Virus record (IMG/VR): IMGVR_UViG_3300009130_000012
Location: 36,845-100,844 of that record
From: a virus
Strand: one strand, 5' to 3'
Length of the DNA: 64,000 nucleotides
Every line of letters begins with the position of its first letter. Positions within the stretch are counted from its first letter, which is position 1. The position numbers and the translations under genes were made by a program. Positions 51,030-58,502 of this stretch are shown here, piece by piece. Under the pieces are notes generated by a model, which was not told the origin of the DNA, did no database searches, and worked only from the letters and a program-made list of their open reading frames with translations.

Positions 51030-53816
51030 ATGGCATCAAACAAACAAGTATTTGTAAGCCCTGGTGTTTATACAAGTGAATTAGATTTAACATTTGTAAG
51101 CAGACAGGTAGGTGTTACTACAGCTGGTATTGTAGGGGAGACGGTAAAGGGTCCTGCTTTCCAACCAATCTTTGTAAGTAACTATGACGAATTTAAGGCT
51201 TTCTTCGGAAGTCAAAACCCAGAAAAATTTGCTGGTAACGGTATGCCTAAGTATGAAGCACCGTATATCGCAAAATCTTATTTAAGTGAAACTAATCAGT
51301 TGTTTGTAACTAGAGTTTTAGGATTTACTGGTTATGAAGCTGGACAATCTTGGGCTATTACATTAGACGCAGCATTAGATAGTTCTACTGTAGGTGCAAC
51401 TGGTGGTGGTACCACTGACGCATCTTTAATTTCATTTACTGCCGATACTGATGGTAATATAACTAGTTTAACTAGTACTGACCCATTAGTACAAGCATTA
51501 TATGATGATGGTTCTTTAGTGACTGATTTAGCGTTTTTAGGAAGTGCTAGTACTGGAGATACGGCTACAATTGGTAATACTTTCCTAAAAACTTCAGAAA
51601 CTGGAACTAACTTTAGTGGTACATCTTTAGATTTAGTTGTAACTACAGAGGTTCCTACTACTGGTGGTACTGGTGTTGCGAGTGGAGTTACAGTACATTA
51701 CTCTGGTACTTCATACTCAGAAGTTGAGGATAAAGTTGTTGCAGTATTACGTTCTAGAGGTCAGTACGATGGTAATGAGCAAGTAATTTTCGAATTCAGT
51801 GGTTCTAACGAAGTTAATATTTCCACTAGCAATGTGGCTGCACAAACAAATCCTTTAGCGGCATTTACACTATCTGGTACATCTAACGTACAAGGATTAG
51901 TTTCTTATGACGTATCTTTAGATAAGGGTAAGAAAAATTACATCACTAGAGTATTAGGTGTTAGTGAAAAAGATAGTAATTCAGCATTATTTGTTGAAGA
52001 ATTGTATCAAGCTATGTTTGATAAATACAATGGTGAAGGTAAGGTTAGAGGTATTAACTTAGAATTAGTTGAGTATGATTTATCATTTGATGATTATACT
52101 TCAGAGTATACTAATGCAATTACTCCATATATTGTTTCTGAATTAAGAGGTTCTGAAGTTCTTAAACTTTTCAGATTACACACTATTTCTGACGGTAATT
52201 ATGCTAATAGAGAATTTAAAATATCTATTGCTAATATTCAACCAGATGATAAAGAATTTGATGTTGTTGTTAGAGCATTTAGTGATACTGATGCAAACCC
52301 AGTTATCTTAGAAAGATTTTCAAGATGTACTATGGACCCAACATCAAATAACTACATTGCTAGAAGAATTGGTACTGTTGATGGTGATTATCCAGCAATT
52401 TCTAACTATATTTTAGTAGAATTAGATACTGATAATGATACTTCAGATGCGTTCCCAGCTGGTTTCACTGGATATCCAGTAAGAGACTACGATGCTAATA
52501 GTAATACTGGTGTACAAGCACCATCAATCATTTATAAAACTTCATACGCTTCAACGGAGAAGAAAAGAAAGTTCTTCTTAGGTCTATCTAACACTGAAGG
52601 TATTGACCAAGATTTATTTGATTATAAAGGTGTTGACTCTTCTGGTGATGCGTTTACTGGATTAACTAAAGGATTCCATATGGATTCTGGTGCAACTTCA
52701 GTAACTATTGGAAGTGAGACTTTCGATTTCGAGGTTGGTAGTGCAGAATTTAGAACTGATTTAGGAGTTGAGGGTACTGATTACGATAAGACAAACTCAC
52801 GTAAATTTACTTTCGCACCATATGGTGGATTTGACGGATGGGATATTTACAGAGACCAAAGAACTAATGAAGATACTTATGCTATTAGTGGAACTAAAGG
52901 TGCGTTATCTTTTGGTAAGTTCGACGCTAGAGCATTGAGTAATGGTGAAGAAGGAAACAATTCTGATTATTATGCTTATTTAGAAGCAATTAGAACTTTC
53001 TCTAACCCAGAATCAGTTAATATAAACGTATTAACAACTCCAGGTATTAACACATTAGACAACTCTAACTTAGTTGAGGAGACTATTGACATGATTGAAA
53101 CTGAAAGAGCAGATGCACTTTATATTGTAACTACTCCAGATTCAGAAAATGGTCAAGTTCTTGATATTGATGATTTAGTAGATAGATTAGATGGACAGTA
53201 TGATTCAAACTATACTGCTACTTACTTCCCATGGGTTCAGTACAACGATACTGAAAACAACCAATACATTTGGTTACCACCAACAAAAGATGTTTTAAGA
53301 AACATTGCGTTAACTGATAACATCGCATTCCCTTGGTATGCTATTGCTGGTGTGAATAGAGGTCAAGTAGACGCTGTTAAACCTAGAATAAACTTAACTT
53401 TACCACAAAGAGAAGATTTATATTCTGGTAGAATTAACCCTATCGCTAACTTCTCAACTGAAGGTACGGTTATTTGGGGTAACAAAACGTTACAAGAGAA
53501 AGAAAGTGCTCTTGATAGAATCAACGTTAGAAGACTATTATTAAGAACTAGAAAATTAATTTCTGCAGTTTCTATCAGATTATTATTCGAACAGAATGAT
53601 GATATTGTAAGAAACGAGTTCTTAAGTCTTGTTAACCCAATTCTTGAGAGTATCAGACAAGAAAGAGGTATTACTGAGTTCAAAGTTAGACTTAATGAGA
53701 ACGCTGATAGAAATACACTTTCTGGAACTATATTCTTAGTACCAACTGATGCATTAGAAAGAATCGAAATTGAGTTCACAGTTACAAATGCTGGTGCCTC
53801 TTTTGATAACATTTAA
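51030..53816 (+). CDS. Contractile tail sheath protein (T4 gp18-like)
   Basis: The 928-residue protein opens with FVSPGVYTSELDLTFVSRQV and GIVGETVKGPAFQPIFVSNY, the classic start of phage sheath subunits. It ends with the conserved C-terminal core: INVRRLLLRTRKLISAVSIR, then LFEQNDDIVRNEFLSLVNPI and ERGITEFKVRLNENADR. It is longer than T4 gp18 (659 residues) because of a beta-rich insertion at about residues 110-300, which probably decorates the outside of the tail. It has its own late-type element and a strong terminator. Confidence 0.95.
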   Translation: MASNKQVFVSPGVYTSELDLTFVSRQVGVTTAGIVGETVKGPAFQPIFVSNYDEFKAFFGSQNPEKFAGNGMPKYEAPYIAKSYLSETNQLFVTRVLGFTGYEAGQSWAITLDAALDSSTVGATGGGTTDASLISFTADTDGNITSLTSTDPLVQALYDDGSLVTDLAFLGSASTGDTATIGNTFLKTSETGTNFSGTSLDLVVTTEVPTTGGTGVASGVTVHYSGTSYSEVEDKVVAVLRSRGQYDGNEQVIFEFSGSNEVNISTSNVAAQTNPLAAFTLSGTSNVQGLVSYDVSLDKGKKNYITRVLGVSEKDSNSALFVEELYQAMFDKYNGEGKVRGINLELVEYDLSFDDYTSEYTNAITPYIVSELRGSEVLKLFRLHTISDGNYANREFKISIANIQPDDKEFDVVVRAFSDTDANPVILERFSRCTMDPTSNNYIARRIGTVDGDYPAISNYILVELDTDNDTSDAFPAGFTGYPVRDYDANSNTGVQAPSIIYKTSYASTEKKRKFFLGLSNTEGIDQDLFDYKGVDSSGDAFTGLTKGFHMDSGATSVTIGSETFDFEVGSAEFRTDLGVEGTDYDKTNSRKFTFAPYGGFDGWDIYRDQRTNEDTYAISGTKGALSFGKFDARALSNGEEGNNSDYYAYLEAIRTFSNPESVNINVLTTPGINTLDNSNLVEETIDMIETERADALYIVTTPDSENGQVLDIDDLVDRLDGQYDSNYTATYFPWVQYNDTENNQYIWLPPTKDVLRNIALTDNIAFPWYAIAGVNRGQVDAVKPRINLTLPQREDLYSGRINPIANFSTEGTVIWGNKTLQEKESALDRINVRRLLLRTRKLISAVSIRLLFEQNDDIVRNEFLSLVNPILESIRQERGITEFKVRLNENADRNTLSGTIFLVPTDALERIEIEFTVTNAGASFDNI

Positions 53817-53849
53817 TAAGGCTATAACCTTATAATATGTAAAAATAAG

Positions 53850-53877
53850 CCCTCAGACTAATAATCTGAGGGTTTTT
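53850..53877 (+). terminator. Terminator after the sheath gene
   Basis: Arms CCCTCAGA (53850-53857) and TCTGAGGG (53865-53872) form an 8-bp stem with a 7-base loop, followed by TTTTT on the plus strand. The minus side is also A/T-rich, so it may stop the converging nuclease transcript too. Confidence 0.88.
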
Positions 53878-53879
53878 AT

Positions 53880-54368
53880 TTATGCATCAAAATCTTCTAT
53901 GATTTGTTTTACTTTAAAGAATCTACTATACTTATCTCTAGGTATTAAATAACCTTTAGTGTTACTTCCGATATCTCCAGAAAAAGAAGTTTCTCTAAAA
54001 TTATTATACCTTATCAAATTTTTTAGTTCAGATATTTTAATGAACCAAGTTTGTTTTAAATATGGGTAATATGTTACAAACCAATCAGCTTTACTAGCCA
54101 TAATACCAGATGGTTTACCTCTACATTCATATTCTATAAACATATTTCCAGTATCATTATTTGGTTTACAATAAACATCAGTTTTAATTTCGTAAGTATT
54201 AACCGTACCAGTTTGGTTAAAAAGTACTACTAAGTCGAAGTTAATGTCTTTATTTTCAAATAATACCTTACCACCTATACTTTCTAAGTAACGTTTAATT
54301 ACTTCTTCTCCACGCTCACCTACTGTAATGTCAGTATTAAAATTATAATCAGATTTTTCTTTCTGCAT
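53880..54368 (-). CDS. PD-(D/E)xK family nuclease-like protein
   Basis: The 162-residue protein has the core of a restriction-endonuclease-fold nuclease: an N-terminal helix with GERGEEVIKRYL (about 17-28), DINFDLVVLF (about 42-51), YEIKTD (about 59-64, the E-x-K), and the helix segment IEYECRGKPSGIMASKADWF (about 78-97) that is common in phage versions. Possible roles are junction resolution or DNA repair. It is on the minus strand inside the late sheath-tube region, so it looks like an inserted gene. Confidence 0.72.
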   Translation of the reverse strand: MQKEKSDYNFNTDITVGERGEEVIKRYLESIGGKVLFENKDINFDLVVLFNQTGTVNTYEIKTDVYCKPNNDTGNMFIEYECRGKPSGIMASKADWFVTYYPYLKQTWFIKISELKNLIRYNNFRETSFSGDIGSNTKGYLIPRDKYSRFFKVKQIIEDFDA

Positions 54369-54403
54369 ATCATAAAGTTACTATAATATGCATGTTAAAA
54401 CAA

Positions 54404-54751
54404 TTATAATAAAGTATACTCTTTTGTTATATATTTAACACCCTCTGGTGGATAAGTTAAAATTATATATTTGTCGGTAAATAATGCTGTTTTAATATGT
54501 AATGGATTATCTAAAAATTCTACATAGTTATTACTAACTATGGTTTTATATGTAATAGTGGTAAATATTCCATTAATACTAATCATGAATGTACTGTCTA
54601 ATTTGTTAATAATTATATGGTCTGTATGATTACCATTTTTATATTTAAAAAACATAGTGTGTTCACTTAACTCATTGTTACTTAATGATGTTAAAGATAT
54701 TAGTAACATCAATAATAAGATTTTACCAGTTTTACAGAATAGATTGTTCAT
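54404..54751 (-). CDS. Exported or lipid-associated small protein of unknown function
   Basis: The 115-residue product starts with a signal-peptide-like sequence: a basic start (MNNLFCKTGK) and the hydrophobic core ILLLMLLISLTSLS (11-24). The rest is beta-rich and polar (FKYKNGNHTDHIIINKL). It may act in the periplasm or envelope, for example in superinfection exclusion or lysis. It sits 35 bases upstream of the nuclease gene on the same strand. Confidence 0.68.
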   Translation of the reverse strand: MNNLFCKTGKILLLMLLISLTSLSNNELSEHTMFFKYKNGNHTDHIIINKLDSTFMISINGIFTTITYKTIVSNNYVEFLDNPLHIKTALFTDKYIILTYPPEGVKYITKEYTLL

Positions 54752-54814
54752 TTAACAGATTATTTTGTAATATTATATTTTTTTTACATTACAACTAGAT
54801 ATTTATTAATTATA

Positions 54815-54919
54815 ATGAGTAAAATAATATTACATATTACTAAATTAGGATTAGATATTACTATCATACTAGTTTCTAGCGTATTTTACATTACATCTGC
54901 AATATACGCAATTTTATAA
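54815..54919 (+). CDS. Predicted single-pass membrane peptide
   Basis: A 34-residue ORF from ATG 54815 to TAA 54917-54919 encodes MSKIILHITKLGLDITIILV followed by SSVFYITSAIYAIL, almost entirely one membrane span. A late-type-like element TATTTATTAATTATAA (54800-54815) runs straight into the ATG. Its size and single span fit a small holin-like or membrane-modulating peptide. With so short a frame in A/T-rich DNA it may be fortuitous. Confidence 0.35.
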   Translation: MSKIILHITKLGLDITIILVSSVFYITSAIYAIL

Positions 54920-54976
54920 TAACCACAAAATATTTTAAAATTTATTTAGAAAGTAGATTTTTTTAATACATCTTCA

Positions 54977-54991
54977 TATTTATATATAAAG
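54977..54991 (+). promoter_or_regulatory. Late-type element upstream of the tail tube gene
   Basis: Reads TATTTATATATAAAG, 31 bases before the ATG at 55023. Confidence 0.58.
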
Positions 54992-55022
54992 ATAGAATAA
55001 ATATTTTTAATTAATAATAGAT

Positions 55023-55508
55023 ATGTCATTACTACAGAAAATGCCATTGGTTGCGGAACCAAAAAAGAAGAATAGATGGTTATTTAGATTCCCTTCGGAT
55101 TTAGGTATCCAAGAATGGTGGTTATCTAGCGCATCTAGACCTTCATTAACTCAAAACGAAGTTGAGATTCCTTTCTTAAATACTTCTACTTATGTATTAG
55201 GTAGATTTAACTGGGAACCAATTGATGTAACGTTTAGAGACCCAATTGGTCCTTCAGCTACTCAGTCATTAATGGAGTGGGTACGTTTGCATTCAGAATC
55301 AGTTACTGGTAGACAAGGTTATGCTCAAGGGTACAAAAGAAACATTGAAATTGAAATGTTAGACCCAACTGGTGTTGTTGTTGAAAAGTGGGTGTTAGAA
55401 GCTACAATGTTAACTAACGTAGTATTTGGAGACCTTTCTTTTGATGATGACGGTATTGCTGAAATTACAGCAACGTTAAGATTCGATAGAGCAATTAACA
55501 TATTCTAA
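55023..55508 (+). CDS. Tail tube protein (T4 gp19-like)
   Basis: The 161-residue protein matches gp19 in length (163 in T4) and pattern: KNRWLFRFPSDLGI (17-30), WWLSSASRPSLTQNEVEIPF (32-51), VTFRDPIGPSATQSLMEWVR (69-88) and the late strand NVVFGDLSFDDDGIAEITAT (132-151). Gp19 subunits stack into the inner tube of contractile tails. It is transcribed alone from a late-type element and followed by a strong bidirectional terminator. Confidence 0.95.
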   Translation: MSLLQKMPLVAEPKKKNRWLFRFPSDLGIQEWWLSSASRPSLTQNEVEIPFLNTSTYVLGRFNWEPIDVTFRDPIGPSATQSLMEWVRLHSESVTGRQGYAQGYKRNIEIEMLDPTGVVVEKWVLEATMLTNVVFGDLSFDDDGIAEITATLRFDRAINIF

Positions 55509-55533
55509 AAAAACTTGCGATTTTCAATCATAC

Positions 55534-55569
55534 AAAAATCCCTATACTCTAATCGGTATAGGGATTTTT
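55534..55569. terminator. Bidirectional terminator between the tube and chaperone genes
   Basis: Arms AAAAATCCCTATA (55534-55546) and TATAGGGATTTTT (55557-55569) form a 13-bp stem with a 10-base loop, flanked by A and T runs so both directions can stop. It separates the plus-strand tube gene from the minus-strand chaperone genes. Confidence 0.9.
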
Positions 55570-55574
55570 AATTT

Positions 55575-55841
55575 CTATTGTGAACTATTCTGTCCAGACT
55601 TGGAAAATGATTTAGCTTTATTACCGCTAATTTTACCTTTAGCTTTTTCTTGAGCTTGTTCTATAGCTTCTTTTTCTTCCTCTATTTCATTGTGTTTATA
55701 GATTAAGAAATTACGTCTTCTATGAACTGCCATATCCATGACTACATTATAGTCTAAACCTAAATGTACTGTACACATATAAATTTCTCGTTCTAAGTGA
55801 GCCTTATAATTAAAGTTCAGCCCAAAAAAATGTTGGTCCAA
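55575..55841 (-). CDS. Frameshift product tail of the gp26-like chaperone
   Basis: This frame has no good start of its own (TTG at 55841, or ATG at 55778 within the coding region). It reads FFGLNFNYKAHLER and then EIYMCTVHLGLDYNVVMDMA, followed by a basic VHRRRNFLIYKH and an acidic coiled segment. A Cys/Leu-Gly helix followed by a basic RRxFLI helix is typical of the second half of phage tail assembly chaperones. A +1 (or -2) shift at the T7 run of the gene above (plus-strand bases 55824-55830) joins it to the 55810-56817 product. It could also be a separate small gene. Confidence 0.6.
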   Translation of the reverse strand: MDQHFFGLNFNYKAHLEREIYMCTVHLGLDYNVVMDMAVHRRRNFLIYKHNEIEEEKEAIEQAQEKAKGKISGNKAKSFSKSGQNSSQ

Positions 55842-56817
55842 GCGGAAGAAACGTGGCTAGGGAGCCTCCCCCTGGTCTCGGAACTTCTATTGACAAATCA
55901 ACATCACAATTGTTATCATCGTAGAATTTTCTAAATTCTCTTGATTCAAACATTGGCATGGTATCAATCATATCACTAAGTTGTCTTTTATCAGTAACAC
56001 CATCGATTGATACAATTTGTCTTTTTAACTGAGAAGTCACAGCTTTATCAATCATTATTCCTTTTTTCTTATTTTCTTCAGATTCTTCAGCTAATTCATC
56101 AACATCCTTAACCGTAAGTAATCTATACTTGAATATTCTACCTTTTTTACTTTTAAATGTAAAAACACCATTTTCGTCTGGTTCAATATTTAAATATTCA
56201 ATTTTAAGTGACGCTAAGTCAACAGTGTGTTCAAATTGTTCACCAGTATCTGGGTCTATGAAATATGCTAAATAATCATGACCATATCCAGTACCACGTA
56301 ACCATATTAATAATGCATTTCTATCACCAACACATAAATCTTCGTAACTTATTCTATTATCTAATATTTTTCTATTAAATAAGTAAGATAAAAACTCTCC
56401 AGACTCTAACATACCAGGTGAAGTTAAAATATCCTCATCCTTAGTGGTCATATAAGCCATTTTAAGCATGCCGTTATCAATTCCGTATAGTTTACCATTA
56501 GAAGGTAATTTAACCATCTCAAACGGTGCGTTATAATCCTTCTCAACTTCATTGGATGGTCGAGTTTTATTCAACGTCACGATATTACTTTGTGTATCTT
56601 GAGATTCCTCAGATACCATGGGTTCATTACTAGATGGTGCAGTATCTTTGTTACCATACTTAGCATTTCTTTCCTCTAGTTGTTTTTGTGTACGTTCACG
56701 CATTTCTTCAAGAGCTTTTCTATGTTCTTCATTAACTGCATTATCTATACCATAATCATAATTCGCATCGGAATTTAGATTATTTTTAAAAACATCTGGT
56801 TTTTTTTGTTCTTCCAT
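55810..56817 (-). CDS. Baseplate hub/tail assembly chaperone (T4 gp26-like)
   Basis: The 335-residue protein has a charged, coiled N-terminus (residues 1-85) and a core with VKLPSNGKLYGIDNGMLKMA (about 97-116), YMTTKDEDILTSPGMLESGE (about 117-136), DNRISYEDLCVGDRNALLIW (about 147-166) and LRGTGYGHDYLAYF. This order ('LPSxGxxY', 'mTxxEEdiLtsp', 'dLxxGDrnxLL', 'RxxgYGxdY') is the gp26-like hub/chaperone pattern. It lies between tube and tape measure, the usual place for a chaperone, but on the opposite strand. The frame ends at PTFFWAEL just past a T7 run, where a shift extends it into the 55575-55841 frame. Confidence 0.72.
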   Translation of the reverse strand: MEEQKKPDVFKNNLNSDANYDYGIDNAVNEEHRKALEEMRERTQKQLEERNAKYGNKDTAPSSNEPMVSEESQDTQSNIVTLNKTRPSNEVEKDYNAPFEMVKLPSNGKLYGIDNGMLKMAYMTTKDEDILTSPGMLESGEFLSYLFNRKILDNRISYEDLCVGDRNALLIWLRGTGYGHDYLAYFIDPDTGEQFEHTVDLASLKIEYLNIEPDENGVFTFKSKKGRIFKYRLLTVKDVDELAEESEENKKKGIMIDKAVTSQLKRQIVSIDGVTDKRQLSDMIDTMPMFESREFRKFYDDNNCDVDLSIEVPRPGGGSLATFLPLGPTFFWAEL

Positions 56818-56892
56818 TATAATGTGTTTATATATTTAATATACTAAATAACTAGAATAATTCAATATTTTTTATTAAATTAATTGGTAAGC

Positions 56893-56907
56893 TATTTATA
56901 ATAAAAG
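56893..56907 (+). promoter_or_regulatory. Late-type element upstream of the tape measure unit
   Basis: Reads TATTTATAATAAAAG, 10 bases before the ATG at 56918. Confidence 0.55.
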
Positions 56908-56917
56908 ATTGATTCTA

Positions 56918-58498
56918 ATGAAAATCAAAAAGAAATTTTTAACACTTAATGAAGCTATTGGTTCGCCAGATAAATTGGTGGTTGATGATAAGATAAAAAT
57001 CACTTTAGAAGATGGTAGAAACTTAGTATTAGTGATTACTAACATCAAAGGTGATGAATTAACATTAACAGATGGTAAAAGTCGTGTATATAAATTAAAT
57101 AAGAATCAATTAGTTAATGATAATACCACTATAGAATACTCAGTATATAGAAGTGGTAAAAAATCAATGAAAACTAAAACTCTTAAAAATAAAATTAGTT
57201 CCGTTACTTCAGATAATGATGAGGCTAATGTTGCTAAGGAAGATGAATTGTCTAAAGCTGAAAAAGAGACTGATAAAGAAGAGTTAACTAAAGAACAAGA
57301 AAGAGCTATTTTAAGTTTTTTTGGTGCAGCTAGTAGTCTTAGAAAAGGCGAAACTATCGTATTAAAAAATGGTAGTACTGAATTAGAATTATTATTAGAT
57401 ACTAAATTGCATGGTAATGCGGTGTCTATGGATTATGTGGCACACAGCGGTAATTTAGGTGAACATGAAAATGATATAGTTAATGCTATGGATATTATAT
57501 TTTACCCAAAAAGTACTAAATATAAGGATAATAAATATGAATTCATAGTTAATATAGAATTTAGTGATAAACCAAGTAAAAAAATAGGTTTAGGACCAAT
57601 AGAAGATTATCATATTGAAACAGGTGCTAAATTACAAAGTGAAGATAAATTTATTGATGATTTATTTAATATCGGCATCGGTAATAACTTTGTATTATAT
57701 GGTGAACCAGATGATTCTAGTTTTAAGAAAACCTCAGAATTATATTTTAATGTAATTACCAAAGATTTAAAAAATGGTAGGATAGAGGTTAAATATTTTA
57801 GAGGTACTAATGTTAAACCAGAAGATGGTAAAACGTTAGATAAAATTGCCAATAAAAGTTCATATTTAACTAGAAACTCATTTGAATTGATTGGAGATAA
57901 ATTTGGTGAACTAACTTTTTTTACTAAAGATGATAATATAAATATTAATGTTACAACTGATATTGATAAAATCAATAAATCTAAAAATGAGATTTCCGAT
58001 ACTTCATTCTATAAATTATCACCAGATAAACAAAAAGAAATATTCTTTAATAATTTACAAGTAAGACAATCTTATTTGAGAAGACCTACTTTATTAGGTA
58101 GAATATTTGGTAGAAAAGCAGTTGGGTTAATTCCAGCTATGCAAAAAGCGGATAGAGATAAGTTTGGTGATGGAGCTAAAAAATTTAAATCTAATAGAAA
58201 AGTTGCATTTAGTTTCGTGGGTGATATTGAAGACCCTTTTTATGATAATAGATTTATTGGTAAATATGAAAGTGGTGGTGAATTTGGTGGTGGTGTAATT
58301 AAACACCAACATAAAGATAGAAACAAAAATAAAATAAATTATCGTTCAACTTTACATATTAAAGATGTTGAGGATAACGAAGAGGATACCTATAACGTAT
58401 TAGTTATCACTGAGAAGGTTAATGAAACTCGTGGTACTAGTACTCAATACAAAAGATATATGTCCGTAATTAAAATAGAAAACTTTAATATTTCTTAA
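56918..58498 (+). CDS. Large hypothetical virion or assembly protein
   Basis: The ATG at 56918 gives MKIKKKFLTLNEAIG; an in-frame TTG at 56909 is less likely. The 526-residue product is charged and beta-rich, with an N-terminal small domain (GRNLVLVITNIKGDELTLTD), an acidic linker (about 105-125), a central part with KYEFIVNIEFSDKPSKKIGL, and a basic C-terminal third (RRPTLLGRIFGRKAVGLIPA). It is unrecognised. It is transcribed with the tape measure, from which it is separated by 4 bases, so it probably sits in the tail tip or helps to assemble it. Confidence 0.75.
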   Translation: MKIKKKFLTLNEAIGSPDKLVVDDKIKITLEDGRNLVLVITNIKGDELTLTDGKSRVYKLNKNQLVNDNTTIEYSVYRSGKKSMKTKTLKNKISSVTSDNDEANVAKEDELSKAEKETDKEELTKEQERAILSFFGAASSLRKGETIVLKNGSTELELLLDTKLHGNAVSMDYVAHSGNLGEHENDIVNAMDIIFYPKSTKYKDNKYEFIVNIEFSDKPSKKIGLGPIEDYHIETGAKLQSEDKFIDDLFNIGIGNNFVLYGEPDDSSFKKTSELYFNVITKDLKNGRIEVKYFRGTNVKPEDGKTLDKIANKSSYLTRNSFELIGDKFGELTFFTKDDNININVTTDIDKINKSKNEISDTSFYKLSPDKQKEIFFNNLQVRQSYLRRPTLLGRIFGRKAVGLIPAMQKADRDKFGDGAKKFKSNRKVAFSFVGDIEDPFYDNRFIGKYESGGEFGGGVIKHQHKDRNKNKINYRSTLHIKDVEDNEEDTYNVLVITEKVNETRGTSTQYKRYMSVIKIENFNIS

Positions 58499-58502
58499 TT
58501 AG

